Assembly: GCF_000471905.2 (NCBI RefSeq)
Contig: NW_006496477.1
Location: 227,156 to 291,155, forward strand
Direction: 5' to 3'
Source: Amborella trichopoda
Lineage: Eukaryota > Streptophyta > Magnoliopsida > Amborellales > Amborellaceae
Length of the DNA: 64,000 nucleotides
Of the stretch, positions 21,840 through 33,949 are shown in pieces. The translations under genes were made by a program, and so were the position numbers. The number at the start of each line of letters is the position of its first letter. Position 1 is the stretch's first letter. The notes beneath the pieces were generated by a model. The model ran no database searches, had not been told where the DNA came from, and saw only the letters and a program-made list of their open reading frames with translations.

Positions 21840-22450
21840 CGAGCGGCAATGGCTTCTAGTGAGGCTAACGACGATGGCTTGGCACTGGACGTGGAACACG
21901 AGAGAAACCCATAGACGGCAATAAGCATCAACATTGGCAACCCGAGAAGGTAGCACGTCCCTTGCGAACGGTGATAACTTCTGGCAAGGCGCACGATGAT
22001 AGCTTCTCATAGGTCGCACGGCGATTACCTCTCATGGAGCACACGGCTATAGGTGTGGGACAAACGGGAAGCCTGCGCACGGTGATGGGCGTAGAGAGGC
22101 ACGAAAGGAGCCAAGGCACGAAAGGAGCCAGCGCACGGTGACGGGCACCGAGCGAGCAAAAGAAGCATGCACACGATGATAGGTGCAGAGAGGCGTGAAA
22201 GGAGGCTGCGCTCGATGATGGGCACCGATAGAGAGAAATGAGCCTGCGCATGGCGATAGACGTAGAGAGGTATGAAATGGGCACACGTACGGCGATGGGC
22301 ACCGAGCGCAAACGAGAAGCTCACGGACGGCGATGGGTATAGCCACAACCCTTCGTGGACGCGATGGACATCGCCGCCTGCAATAGTCACGCAGCAGGGT
22401 GAAGCCCCCGCGGATGGCAATAAGCCTCGCTACCCATGTTCCTCACTGAG
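21840..22450 (+). repeat. LTR minisatellite with the GCACGGYGATRGGC motif (element 2)
   Basis: About fifteen degenerate units. Typical plus-strand words are GCACGATGATAGCTTCTCAT, GTCGCACGGCGATTACC and GCGCACGGTGATGGGC, often spaced by GAGAGGCACGAAAGGAGCC or similar. This motif also occurs at 12540-12800 in the 3' untranslated region of the same element. The minus-strand frames across it (for example 22420-22025, Ser-, His- and Arg-rich) are artefacts. Confidence 0.7.
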
Positions 22451-22825
22451 ACGTCGTGGATACACCTGCAGATGGAGATGAGCAACGCCGTCTGCAAATC
22501 TCACCAAGAGATAGAGACACGTAAATAGAAGAGGAACAGGAGCTCACCCATGGCGCTAATATTACCATGCGCGACCTATGAAACAACAAGAAGGAGAGAA
22601 AGAAGAGAAGAAAGAGGCATGCACAAAGAAGAAGAAGAAGAAGAAAGAAAAGAACAGAGAGAATGTTTACCTTGAGCCCAAGGGTACCGATCCAAAAATT
22701 TCTCTCTCCTTACTCTCTCCCTCCAAAAGTGACCCAACAATGAGAAGGAAAGGGAATTCTATTGAGTAAAAATTCTCTTTTTGTGAAGGGTGTCAAGCAT
22801 TTTTACGTACAATGATGGTACGTGG

Positions 22826-22833
22826 TATATATA
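22826..22833 (-). promoter_or_regulatory. TATA box of the element 2 LTR
   Basis: TATATATA, in the minus-strand context ATTCTATATATACC, lies 20-30 bp after CACCCATGTTTGGGCATAAT. It matches the position of the TATA box in the element 1 LTR (9567-9574). Confidence 0.5.
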
Positions 22834-23689
22834 GAATTATGCCCAAACATGGGTGGATTATCAAAATTAAACCTAATTGTTGGAAATTAAGATTTAACAA
22901 GTTGTGGAATTCCAAGGCAATCCTTGTGTTGCCCTAGAACGTGCATGATTTTTCATGGATGATCTGAGGTCGTTCTGATGCCCGTCTAATCGAAAGATGA
23001 GTGTTTTCTAATAGGGCTCAGCATAGCGATCGATTTTCTACCAACTTCGAGCCATGGATCGTGTTTTTAGGGCACGATCATGTGACTTGAAATTTGAATG
23101 AATATTAAAACTTTGGATCGATTGTATGCTCATTCCTTGATGTTTTTCTGTGATTTCTTCACTGGAACACATTGAGCAAGCCGTCTCGACTCGACATATT
23201 GAAACGCTCGTCTCGAAGAGATGAACATGCTCCATCAAGTTTGAGCACGATCTGATCTTGAACGAGGGAGATATAAACGTCGAAAGTCACTGGTCGTGAC
23301 TGCCCTTTTAATGGAGTTGAGTTGAAGGATGGCCAAACGGGAATGGAGTGCGGCTCCTCCTGTTTCGCTCTTTCACCTATAACTTCTTCTTGGGACGTCC
23401 ATTCAAGCTGAAATTTGACCCCTTGGGGTTTTCAACCGGGTCGATCCAATGGTGATGGTCCCACAGCAAATTGAGATACCAAAGATATAGCTCTAGTTAC
23501 AGGGTCCGTTTCAGGGTGCTAGAGGCTAATTCCACCGAAACTGTTTCTCAGTCTGCACTGCCTTAGACATGTCAGAATGTGATGAAACTTGGTAGCAGAC
23601 TTTTGAGAGTCCTTATAAAAATCTTGGCCAGTTCTGGGGCTATTATGATACTATCAAATTTTCCACTTTTTTGTCAGCCTTTATTAACC

Positions 23690-24723
23690 GAGGGATCAAG
23701 GTATTGAAAAATGTCTTCAAACAATAAGGTCACATGGACCACAAAACAAAACTTTCCAGAAAATAGAAAGTAGTAAGAGGTGGGGCATGCCGCCCATGGG
23801 AGGCACATGTGGGCCTCACCTTCCCAAAACATGGTGGGCTCATGTGCATAATGGGCCCCCATGATAATATTTTTATGCATTTAAGATAGCAAAATAATTT
23901 CTATTGAATATTAAAATATTGTAAAATCAATATTTTCTAAATCAAAAAATTATAAATAAAATTTCCAAAGGTTCATAAAAATTCAAATAAAAATACTAAA
24001 ATAATTGTTATCATAAAACAAATACAATTAAATTAATTTGAGGGAAAATTGATCCATATGGTTTAGAAATTAAATCAACAATCATGGGGCACTCCACCTT
24101 CAACTATAGACTACGAACTACACTTGCTTTATCAGACCGACCCAGTAATTCTCATGACCCACGGTCTAAGCAGGGGCTTATTAGCGGGTCACCAAAGTCT
24201 GGCCAATGAGCTAAGGGGTCGCAATCCCAGTCTGTGGATTTCAGATCCTCCCCTAGAGATGAGTCCAGATCACCAAGACTTGATGTGACCACAGCTCTAT
24301 GGCGCATAAGGGATCATCGCCCATATATACGCTTCACTCTAAAAGGTGGATTTTTAGCTTTCCCGAACGATCTATCAATATACATGCTGTGTGATGGCAC
24401 ATGGATGAGGTTTTGGCCCCTGTCTCTATAGGCCACCTTCACACACAAGGGTCACACAGTCCATCGGCTCACTCATCCGGACATGTTCTCCGACCTCATC
24501 AAGGGCTAACCCATGAACCCTCCTTAGTTTGTTCTTCATGTCCATGTAACATGGGTTTTTCCCAACCAACTAGCCTAGATCATCAAGCACAACCTGCTAT
24601 CTGCAAACATCGTTTGCATGGTATAGTCCACGAGGGACCACACTCCCACTGAGTTCATGTTCTACTATATCATTTCCTTTTACAAGCACTCATAAGGCCT
24701 CTAAAGGCCACATAAACCCAACA
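23690..24723 (-). mobile_element. Copia LTR fragment, same family as the element at 29519
   Basis: On the minus strand it begins TGTTGGGTTTATGTGGCC at 24723, as do the two LTRs at 29519 and 34777, and carries on with AACTCAGTGGGAGTGTGGTC. Near 23860-23770 it matches the later part of the 5' LTR at 29764-29850 (CATGGGGGCC, GCCCACCATG, GTGAGGCCC). It keeps the middle part that the 5' LTR at 29519 lacks. The end of the LTR is not present, so it is a partial LTR joined to the outer end of the element 2 LTR. No internal sequence is attached. Confidence 0.8.
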
Positions 24724-25844
24724 ATTTGCACTACACCTTTTTTTAAAACTAGTAAACATAATATTTTAGGATCTCGATAATTAGAAAAGTCAAAAAATGA
24801 CTCACAAACGAACATGGAAGGATGAACTTTGAATGAAATGATAACAGTAATTTTTTGCAAGACTTTGTAATTTTTTTTTTTAAATAGAGAAGTTAGTCAT
24901 GATGTAATTAAAGTCCATGAAAGTTTCAAAATTTAAGAACATAAAATATTTGAAAATTGGCTCCTTTGTTTTTTTGGAGGGATTGGCTCCATTTTTTTTT
25001 TTGGGTAATTCGGTGAGGAAGACAAGCCGTTACCTAATTTTTCATGTAGATTAGGGAGATAGTTTTTTTGAAGGTGTCAGTGGGTAGTGTCAACAGGGTT
25101 GGAAACCAAATTGTGGTAACTAGGTATGGGCGTGCTACCACAACGATCTAGCCCCTTTCTTGAAAATTGGCTCTTTATTCGTAGAAATATACAATATTTT
25201 AATTTAAATATTAATAAATAAAAATTTGTACCCTCAAAATTTATGAGCAATAATTTTTAGATATTAAATTTTTATTTTTTTAAAATACAAATTTATTTAA
25301 ATTATAAAAAAATAAAAAATTTGTTCTTTCATAGTGCTTAGTTTTTGTTAAAAAAAAAGTTAGCATGGTTTCTATTGAGCAATTTAATTTTTATTAGGTA
25401 AAATTTGCAAATTTTTTATATCAATAAAAAATTTGCTATTTTCATCAACACCCAGGTATCCTACAAAATATAGGGATAACCCATCGAGCGAAAATTAAAG
25501 AATTAAAAACAAAAAATCATTAATAATTTGGAATATACAAAACACAATACCATTTCTTCTCTTTGTACATTCAAACTAAGGATATTTGGTTATTTGATAG
25601 AACATACGAATTTCACTTCTTAAAAAAAAATACAAACGTAATTACTTGATCTACTAAGTCAAAAAGACTTCGATCTACATAATTAAATCGAAAGGTGGAG
25701 AACTACACATACTATCATCATTACTCAAACACTACACTTACTATCGGACAAATATGTTGATCTAACAATTTAATAACATACATTGTTAAGGCATATACAT
25801 GCAACATGTAAGATAAAAAAACTGAAAACAAAGAAATCCAAAAA
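24724..25844. other. AT-rich spacer
   Basis: I see no gene, RNA or clear mobile element. It is rich in A and T, with poly-T runs near 24869-24878 and 24992-25002. Confidence 0.5.
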
Positions 25845-27390
25845 TGAATCATCATCATTTTAGCCTTTTCCCAATTAATTGAGGTCGGCTACATTAATCA
25901 TTGTTCTCCATTCCGCTCTATAAAAAGCCATATCTTTAATGAGACCATAAGTCCCCATATCTTTTTGGACTACTTCCAATTACATCCTTTTGGACCCATA
26001 CCTTGCCCTTTTCAGTCCTTCCACTTTTCGGATTACTTCCAACTACGTCCTTTTGGGCCCATCCCTTGCCTTTTTTAGTCCTTCCACGTGAACTAACTCA
26101 TACCTCCTAACATGTCCTATACTTGATCAGTGCCACTCACCCATGGCCAACCCACCAAAGTCTACTCTCTCTTATATTATCACCTCTTGGTGCAACGCCT
26201 AAATTCTCTCAAATAGATTCATTTCTAATTCAATCCTTTATTGTCTTGCCACTCATCCATCTCAACATTGTCATCTCTGTTAAACTCATTCTATAGATAT
26301 ACTGGTTTTTGTCCATTCAACAATCTGTTCTATAGAGTAAAGCAGGTCTCACTATTGTCCTATAGAACTTGCCCTTCAGCCTCATGGGTATGGGACGACC
26401 ACATAAAATTATAATTGCACATCTCCATTTCGCCCACCCAGTTCAAATTTTACGTGCAACATCTTCCTCAATCTCTCCATTTTCCTGGATTATCGGCCCA
26501 ATATATCGAAAGTACAGTCTTTTTTGTATGGTCCTTATTATCAATCTTGACTACTTCCTCATCTCTATTCCTATTATTATTAAACTTGCAGTCTATATAC
26601 TTTGTCTTAGTCTGACTAATTTTAAAGCCTTTGGATTCTAGAGCATCCTTCCAAAGTTTTAACTTTATGTTGTCGTCGTTTCAGGTCTCGTCAATCAAAA
26701 CTATATCATCTGTGAACAACATGTACCACGGTACGTCATCTTGCAGGTGCCTAGTTAAGTCGTCCATAACTAAGGCAAAGAGGTACAGGCTCAATGCTAA
26801 CCCTTGATGTAGACCTATTGTTACTGAAAACTCATTTATCTCTCTGCTAGTTGCTCATACACTAGTTAGTGCTCCATTGTACATATCTCTCACCAAGTCG
26901 ATGTAGTGTCTAAAGACACCTTTCTTTTCTGACACCCACTAAATCAAACTTTTAGGCACTCTATCATAATCTTTCTCTAGACCAATAAAGACTGTGCGAA
27001 GGTCTTTTCCCTTCGCCTTAAACTTCTTAATCAGTTGCCTAAGTATGAAAATAGCCTCAGTTGTTCGTCTTCCTTACATAAAACCAAATTGGTTTTCAAA
27101 TACACTCGTTTCATGCCTAAGTCGTTGCTCAATGACTCTCTCCCAAAGCTTCATAGTATGGCTCATAAGCTTCATCCCTCGATAGTTTGCACAATTATGT
27201 ATGTCTCCTTTGTTCTTGTAAATAGGTACGATAATATTTTTCCTCCATTTGTTTCGCATTTTCTTTGTTCTCAACACCTTATTGAACAGCTTCGTCAGTC
27301 GGTCAATGCTAATTTCCCCCATGTACTTATAAAATTCCATCGGCATACGATCTAGTCCTCAAGCCTTTCCTATCTTCATCCTTTTTCTAT
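25845..27390 (-). mobile_element. RTE-type LINE, 5'-truncated
   Basis: A minus-strand non-LTR retrotransposon. From its start it encodes reverse transcriptase: RKNIIVPIYKNKGDIHNCAN (about 27242-27183), YRGMKLMSHTMKLWERVIEQ (about 27182-27123), ENQFGFM (about 27094-27074), then the FIGLEKDYDRVP block (about 26990-26955), LHQGLALSLYLFALVMDDL (about 26815-26759) and FTDDIVLIDE (26716-26687), where FADD is usual. The 3' end is typical of the family, with ADLN-like and LIGKRLK-like untranslated sequence and a short tail of ATG units at 25844-25860. The frame is broken by a few stops and shifts, and the 5' end including the endonuclease is missing. RTE elements copy themselves by target-primed reverse transcription. 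Confidence 0.85.
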
Positions 27391-27870
27391 ATTTCAAACC
27401 TCTATCAGAATATTTTATAATAGTTGTAGGGAAATATACATCCCATAAAGACAAACAAATATAAAAATATTTCCTAAGCGAGCATCTAAGTTAAGATTTT
27501 CATTTATAAAGAGGGTTAGTAGATTTTTTTTTTTTCTCTCCTCTAACGTTTAAAAGTTTATTTTGTTAGTAATATTTGGTCTGGAAAATACTTGTATGCA
27601 TTTCAAAACAATAATACCAATTTGTGGTTGTTTCCTAAACTATTTTGTAGAGAGAGAAAGCTGTGAGTTTCAATCTCACATTAAAGAGGAGTGAGTTTAT
27701 TAGGCTGTATTTAAGTGCATGTATTCCAATGCATTATAATTTTAGTATAAAGGTGAGAGAGATGGTACATGTGTGTGTGCGAGGCCGAGGGCGAGGGCGC
27801 AAGGGCTCTTGATAGCGCACTTTACACTTCACATTGGCATGAGAGGCGGCCGAGCACATGCACAGATCAG
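27391..27870. other. Spacer
   Basis: No gene seen. AT-rich with a poly-T tract near 27519-27533. Confidence 0.4.
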
Positions 27871-28340
27871 GCTCGAGGCTCGATATATTTTTGTGAGCCA
27901 GGTCGTGTGGGACAGCCAATAGTCATCTCGCTGTTGATGAAATTCGAGCATCTGTGCGGGTTGAGCTCAAGGCTTGATATATTTTTGTTAGCCCAGCTCG
28001 TGTGGGATAGCCAACAGTCATCTAGCCGTTGATGAAATATAAGTAAAAGGAGGTTGTAACAGCAGCCATTAAGTGAGTTAAGAAGGTGCATGTAACTTGT
28101 AGCTGTAGGTAGCGCATGTAACCAACATTATAGTAATTGTGCAACATCCTTATAACTCTATGTAATATAGTCCTTTTGCCATGCGAGATAGGGCTTTTTC
28201 TAGCCATTTTGCAACTCTCTCAAAATATCATTCTCTACAATCCCATAAAGCAAAACCAGTGGGCTAACCTCTCTCTCTCTACTAGATTTTATTTATTTCT
28301 CTTTATAAACTATCAAGACTTTGGTGTCTAGTGTACGGGT
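27640..28340 (+). mobile_element. Possible LTR of the old copia fragment
   Basis: Just upstream of gag-like sequence (28575 onward). It has features often seen in copia LTRs: a TATA-like run, then CTCTCTCTCTACTAG near 28270-28285 and a T-rich end. No second LTR is seen and no PBS is clear, so this is a weak call. Confidence 0.3.
27871..28038 (+). repeat. Direct duplication of about 73 bp, period 94
   Basis: The units at 27871-27943 and 27965-28038 share GCTCRAGGCTYGATATATTT, then TTGTGAGCC or TTGTTAGCC, GTCGTGTGGGACAGCCAATA and CTGTTGATGAAAT with a few changes. It lies in what may be the LTR of the old copia fragment that follows. Confidence 0.75.
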
Positions 28341-28574
28341 TCCAAACTCAGGTGCTTAGAGCTTAGGGACATCAAAGAGACATCTTTGTTTTCCTGTATC
28401 CTGATGACGAAATGTCATTCTTATGCACATAAAAAAGAGCATTTAAGGGGGCAAATATTATCTCTAGTTACTTATCATGCGTGCCTAAAAACACAAAAAA
28501 CTCAAGCTTCTAATTTTTCAAAATCATATTATCTTCTGCCTTCATTTCACCCACTATTTTCCAACAATTCAAGA

Positions 28575-29518
28575 CAATAATTATAGGTAAAAGAAAGGCG
28601 ATTGTCATGACTTCCTTGAAATTCATGAAACATGATTTCACAAGACTCGAGCATTTCAACGGACTGAATTTCAAGAGATGACAACAAAAGGTCATCTTTC
28701 TAGTCACCGAGTCTATGCCTGCACTGCTACCTCCATCTGATGACTCTACCGAGGAGCAAACTCAAGCTTACAAATGATGGATGAAGGATGACTACATTTA
28801 AAAAAATCACATCCTCAATGTCCGATCTATGACATATGCATCGGTTGCCACGTCGATAGTGCTTTGGAAGCTTCTTGAAACCAAATACCTCACGGAAGAG
28901 TCTGGTAACAAAATATTTTTTTTTGCTAATTTTCTAGACTTTAAATTAATTGAAAACAAGTCAATTCTTTCTTAAGTATATGAGTTGCATCTTGTAGTCA
29001 ATGAACTTAAAGAATGTGGAATGTTTTTTAATGCATTCTTTTTAATAGGATTATAATCCACAAGCTACCCCCATCTTGGAAATAGTACTAAAAGAAAATG
29101 AAACATAAAAAAGTGGACATTGATTTGGTTCAACATCAAAGATCTCTTTGAATTGAAGAAGAGAATAAACTTAGGGTAAAAAAAGATGAATCAATCAATT
29201 TTTATAGACAAACCTTGTTGAGCAAAAATCAAGTCCCCAATATAACAAAAAGTCTTTCGTTCCCAGGGTTCATAATAAAAATTATAAGGACCAAAAGTCT
29301 AATGGCAAGGGTTACTCTTATGATGCGATATTTAAGTTTGATTTGGTTAATGAAATAAACAAACATTTTGCTTATATTGTGACTACTTATAATGTATGGC
29401 GTGATAGATTAGGACATGTTAATTACGTTTATATTAAATATTTGGTTACCTTAGGATTGATTTCTAATTATGATGATTTATTTAAAGAAAAATGTGAAGT
29501 ACGTGCACAAGCTGAAAT
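28575..29518 (+). pseudogene. Old copia gag and pre-integrase fragment, interrupted at 29519
   Basis: Scattered copia motifs can be read: a gag start with FTRLEHFNGLNFKR (about 28636-28678), WKLLETKYLTEESGN (about 28867-28910) and, near 29385-29460, WRDRLGHVNYVYIKYLVTLG, which is the W-H-x-R-L-G-H-like signature of the pre-integrase domain. A second copia element begins right after. The fragment is heavily broken and lacks the rest of pol. It is a different family from the element that interrupts it. Confidence 0.65.
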
Positions 29519-30740
29519 TGTTGGGTTTATGTGGCCTTTAAAGGCCTTATGAGTGTGTAATGAAAAACATTTATTATAGTGAAACATAAACTCAGTGGGA
29601 GTGTGGTCACTCAAAGACCATACTAAGCAAATGATATTTACGGATAACGGACTATGCTTGACGATCTAGGCCACTCAGTTGGAAAACCCAAAGTTATAAT
29701 GTTTTAAAATTCATTTTGTTTAAATTTTAAAATATTTATTAAAAATATGTATATATATATACATGGGGGCCTATAGTGTACATGGGCCCACCATGTGGGT
29801 ATTAGGTGAGGCCCCACATGCCATACATGGGTGGCACGCCTCACCCTTGGATACCTTATCTTGTTGCTTTATCTTCAAGTTTGTTAAATATGGTAACTAC
29901 ATCTTGTAGCATGTGGTCAAATACTGATTAGGAAATATTGACCATATCTTATCTTGATTATTGAATTAATATCTTGACTTGATATTATTGAAATATTCTT
30001 ATGGAAAATATGACATGGAATATGCAATTTATGGTATGCACTATATCTTTAATGGATTTAATTTATTTAAATATGTTGATGGAAAAATGGTTTAAGGAAA
30101 GAGGGATAATGGTTCATGCACGGCTCATCTATGGAATAGATGGCTCAGATCTCTCACCCCACAAGTCACCCTGATCAATGGTCCATCTTCAATCTCAAGA
30201 AAGAGGCAAACTATGGGAAACCCTTAAGAAACCCTATACCTAAATTTCATTATAAATAGGGGTGCTCTCCCCCCATCTCAACACACATCTCTCTCCCATA
30301 AACTCTCTCTCTCTCTTCCCTAGGAGCCACGCCCCTCTCTATCTAGTCTCTTATTTTCTCTCTCTCTCCTGGTTACCTAGTTTGGCCGAAATTAGCTTTC
30401 TCGGTTCGAGATTGAAGCTAGACCGCTGATCCCGCATCATTGGATGTGGTGACTCGGTGTTGGGTGTAAAAAACCCGGTTAAGGTAATCTCCAACATCTT
30501 TTTCTTTTAATTGTTTGTTCTTTTATTGTATATTCTCAAGCACAGTATTAGGTTGTATGAATGGCATCAAGTAGTTGAGATTTATTTTATTAATGTGTTA
30601 TTTAATTTTTGGAATTTCTATTGTTTGTAAAAAGACCATCTGTGAGTGATCTTGTTGCCAAAATTATAAGGGGTGATTATTATTTAAATAAAAAAAAATT
30701 ATATTTCCCTGACAAAAAGGTTACATAGGTTTTTCTTTCA
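29519..30740 (+). mobile_element. 5' LTR of the copia element
   Basis: Starts TGTTGGGTTTATGTGGCC and ends TTTTTCTTTCA just before the PBS, giving the TG...CA ends expected of an LTR. It is 1222 bp. Compared with the partial LTR at 24723 and the 3' LTR at 34777, it lacks a middle segment of several hundred bases after about 29700. A TATA-like region and a CT-rich stretch (30285-30370) lie in the later half. Confidence 0.9.
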
Positions 30741-30741
30741 T

Positions 30742-30753
30742 TGGTATCAGAGC
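30742..30753 (+). other. Primer-binding site for initiator tRNA-Met
   Basis: TGGTATCAGAGC, the standard plant copia PBS, one base after the LTR end. Confidence 0.95.
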
Positions 30754-30813
30754 CAAGTTTTACTTGATTGCCATTAGGAGTCTTTTCTTATTTTTGCTTG
30801 AGAATATAAAATA

Positions 30814-31620
30814 ATGGCTGCTCATACCTTCATCTTTGAAATCCTGAAAACCGAAAGGTTTGATGAGACCAACTTTGCTTCATGGAAAAGAAAAATTAAA
30901 TTTGTGCTCTATGAAGAAAAGTTTCATGAGGTACTCTTTGAGGACCGACCTCATCGTTCAACTGACGACTCATCTCAAATAATCAAATATGAGTACGTCA
31001 ACTGAAAGAGGAGGAACTTGAGATGCAAGCATATTCTTTTATGTGACATGACTGACTCGTATGCTTCTGAGTACGAGTCAATCTATACTGCAAGTGAGAT
31101 TTTTGATAAACTTGAAAGAGAGTATGTTGAACCCTCTCTCATGAAGCAAATTATGGTTATCAGAAGGTACAATGATTTAAAAATAGTAGAAGGTACCAAG
31201 TTTGTAGATCATGTGCATGTGTTTCGTGCGCTAGTCAAAGATTTGGAAGATACAGGCATGAAGCCTAATGAATCTATGCAAGTGATTCATTTAATGAACT
31301 CTCTTCTTAGTTCATGGGAGACTTTCATATCTTCCGTCTTCTAGAAGAAAGACACCAAAATTGGAAGAACTCATCACGACCATTAAATCTGAAGAAGAAA
31401 GGAGGAGTTCAAGGTAAACCCCAAGGGATGCTGTGCATATGGTAAAATCTCAACCATCTTTTAAATTTAAGAAAGGAAAGGGAAGAATACTCTTGAGAAT
31501 AAAAGATATTTCAAAAGAAGAGATTTTGGAAATAAGGAGCAAAGAGAGAGACTCAAACTTGTTTTATTTGTAAGAAGGTGGGCCACATAGCCAATAATTA
31601 TTGGTCCAACAAATCTGGTG
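30814..31620 (+). pseudogene. Copia element: gag (fossil)
   Basis: Starts MAAHTFIFEILKTERFDETN, with the F-x-x-x-N-F-x-x-W-K pattern of copia gag (NFASWKRKIKFVL). It continues with KLEREYVEPSLMKQIMV and VIHLMNSLLSSWETFISSVF, the usual helices of the UBN2-type gag, and ends in a nucleocapsid segment near 31560-31600 reading CFICKKVGHIANN. The protein forms the particle shell and binds the RNA. It is broken in this copy. Confidence 0.8.
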
Positions 31621-31689
31621 GAACAAACAAGGAACTGGCATGTGTGGTTTTCAAGTCCATGCTAGCTGACCTAAGAAAGCTTTTTGGTG

Positions 31690-32035
31690 TCTTGACTCGG
31701 GGGCTACGGCTCATGTCACAAACACCAATGAAGGTTATCGTTCTTTCACTCCCATGGGGCCAGGACAGCAGCTTATTTATATGGGAGGAAATCAGAAGAC
31801 TGATGTACTTGGAGTTGGAGATTTTGAGCTAAAACTAAAGTGTGGGAGCACTTTGATCCTAAAACAAGCACTTTACGCTCCTGATATGAGGAAGTGCTTG
31901 GTTTTGGTTCCTAAGATGTCTATGGCTGGATTCATAACTACTTTCATTGGGGAGAAAGTGGTGGTCAAGAAGGGAAAAGATGTGATCATGACTGGACGAC
32001 TTGTAGATGGGTTATTTGCCATTGAAATAAAATAA
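31690..32035 (+). pseudogene. Copia element: protease (fossil)
   Basis: Shows the D-S-G-A-T-x-H neighbourhood near 31690-31715, then GQQLIYMGGNQKTDVLGVGD (about 31760-31820), LKQALYAPDMRKCLVLVPKM and a hydrophobic end, the common layout of copia aspartic proteases. Part of the same broken pol as its neighbours. Confidence 0.7.
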
Positions 32036-32079
32036 AACGTTGTCTATGTCTCGTCTCCTAATGAATTAAATGCTACCCT

Positions 32080-33051
32080 ATGGCATATGAGGTTAGGACA
32101 CATTAATATCAAACGAATAGAAAGATTAAAAACGGACCGGATTCTTCATAATTATAAGGGAGATTTATCGAAAGTGTGTGAGTCTTGTGTGCAAAGAAAA
32201 CTAATAAGGAAAAATACCACAAGGGCAAAAAGAGCTACTAGCGTATTGGAAATCATTCATAGTGACATATGTGGACCTATGAATGTGACCACAAAAAATG
32301 GAAAAAGATATTTTATCTCTTTTAGAGCTGACCACTCACGATATGGCCATGTGTACCTTATTCATGCAAAATCAGAAGCCCTAGAAAAATTCAAAGAATA
32401 CAAAGCCCAAGTAGAGAATCAAACCAACCTGAAATTAAAGTCCTTAGAACCGATAGAGTGGGAAAATATTCATTTGACCTTTTCAAAGAATTGTGCATTG
32501 AAAATGAAATCATCTATCACTACACCATGCCTTATACTCCTGAACAAAATGGTGTAGCTGAGAGAAGGAATAGGACCTTAGTGGAAATGGTAAAGAGTAT
32601 GATGGGGCATGCAAATCTCTCATTGGAGTTTTGGGGAGAAACTGTATTAACGGCATGTTACATCATTAACCGGACTCCCATAAAAGCTACCCCACTTACT
32701 CCTCACGAAATTTCTATAGGTCGTACTCCCTCCCTTGAACACCTGAAAGTTTGGGGTTGCTCAGCCCGTGTCCTTATCCCACATCAAATTAGAACCAAAT
32801 TGCAACCCAATACTGTCAAATCCATTTTCAATAGTTACCCAGATCATGGTAAGGGGTATCTATTCTACAATCTTGGAACTGGTACGGTTATTGAAAGCCG
32901 CGATGCTCACTTCTTTGAGGAAAAGTTCCTTGAAGCAAGGGTGAGTAAAAAACAAGCCAACTTTTATGAGGAGACCAAAAACAAGGATGTAGTTCGAGAC
33001 CTTGAACCTGAAACTTCTAAACCAACCCAACCTGTTTTTGAACTCCCTTAG
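32080..33051 (+). pseudogene. Copia element: pre-integrase and integrase (fossil)
   Basis: MRLGHINIKRIERLKTD (32087 on) opens the pre-integrase zinc module, followed by CESCVQRKL. The core begins with IIHSDICGPMNVTTKNGKRY (about 32252-32311) and later shows YTPEQNGVAERRNRTLVEMV (about 32530-32590), the conserved glutamate helix of copia integrases. The C-terminal region continues with LKVWGCSARVLIP. The core is broken into pieces. Confidence 0.8.
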
Positions 33052-33299
33052 GAGTGAACATTTACCTGAACCAAGACGAAGTAACCGAGTCAGTAGACCA
33101 CCTCTTTACCTAAAACATTTTGTCTACCTTGGAGAACATTTTGATAAGGTTGAGGAAGATCCAGATTCAAAACCTAGAACTCACCGTGAAGCCTTGACCT
33201 TTCCTGAAAGGGAATACTGGGTACGAGCCATAAAAGATGAGTATGCTTCCATTAACCAAAACCATGTATGAGAATTAATACCTCTACTTGAAAAACGTA

Positions 33300-33850
33300 A
33301 GGCCATTGGTTGTATGTGGATTTTCAAGAAAAAGTTGAACTGTGAAGAGAATTAGAAAAATACAAAGCTAGGCTGGTTGTAAAGGGTTTCACTTAAAAAG
33401 AAAGGATAGATTATGAGGAAATTTTTTCCCCTGTTGCCAAATTTTCATCCATCCGAATCCTTATAGCTATAGCAGCCCATTTTGACTTTGAGGTTCATCA
33501 AATGAATGTCAAAACAGTATTTCTAAATGGGGATTTAGAAGAAGAAATTTACATGACCCAACCTGAGGGATTTGAGGAGAAAGGGAAAGCAAATCTTGCA
33601 TGCAAACTTCATAAATCCCTTTATGGCCTGAAACAAGCATCGCGACAGTGGTACATAAAATTCCAAGAGACTCTTGCTCTTGCAGGATTCTCTACAAGTA
33701 ATGAGGATTATTGTAAATATCAAAAGGTCAGTGGGAGTGATGTGGTCTTTCTATCGTTATATGTGGATGACATGTTAATTATTAGTAGCTCAATTGTCCT
33801 AGTAGTATAGACGAAAAATTTCCTTGATCAACACTTCGCTATGAAGGATC
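33300..33850 (+). pseudogene. Copia element: reverse transcriptase (fossil)
   Basis: Shows FDFEVHQMNVKTVFLNGDLE (about 33481-33540), MTQPEGFEEKG, KLHKSLYGLKQASRQWY (about 33604-33654) and LYVDDMLII (about 33757-33783), which is the catalytic YVDD box. The order and spacing match copia reverse transcriptases. The sequence is broken. Confidence 0.85.
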
Positions 33851-33949
33851 TTGGAGAAGCTTCATATGTGTTGGGCATCAAAATAATAAGAAACTAGAGA
33901 GAGAAGACTATCTAACTTTCCCAAACAACCTACTGTAAGAGAATACTGA

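Larger units (their letters stand above)
11338..23690 (-). mobile_element. Ty3/gypsy Tat-lineage element 2 (5' LTR to truncated 3' UTR)
   Basis: A minus-strand fossil. In its own direction it has a 5' LTR (about 23690-21037), PBS (21036-21020), gag (about 20900-17000), protease (16683 to about 15830), a linker (15801-15226), an antisense extra ORF region (about 14930-13760), and a 3' untranslated region with a conserved block (13560-12880), a minisatellite (12800-12540) and 37-bp arrays (12370-11338). Reverse transcriptase, RNase H and integrase are not recognisable, and no 3' LTR is present. It stops abruptly against the LTR end of element 1. It is broken, with lesions throughout gag, and looks old. 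Confidence 0.8.
21037..23690 (-). mobile_element. 5' LTR of Tat element 2 (about 2.65 kb)
   Basis: Homologous in reverse complement to 8300-11337. The inner end is set by the PBS at 21036. Landmarks include the TATA region (22833-22826), the (GA)n tract (21731-21762), a minisatellite (21840-22450), and CTCTAGCACCCTGAAACGGA (about 23523-23504). The outer end is near 23690, where a copia LTR fragment begins. The two Tat LTRs differ a great deal, so the elements are distinct, old insertions and not an LTR pair. Confidence 0.75.

Noticed and set aside
22025-22420. Long minus-strand ORFs rich in Ser, His, Cys and Arg
   Set aside because: They only read through the GC-rich LTR minisatellite, in overlapping frames.
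8300-23690. The two Tat LTRs as a pair of one element
   Set aside because: They are in opposite orientation and strongly diverged, and the PBS places the second as a 5' LTR of a minus-strand element.
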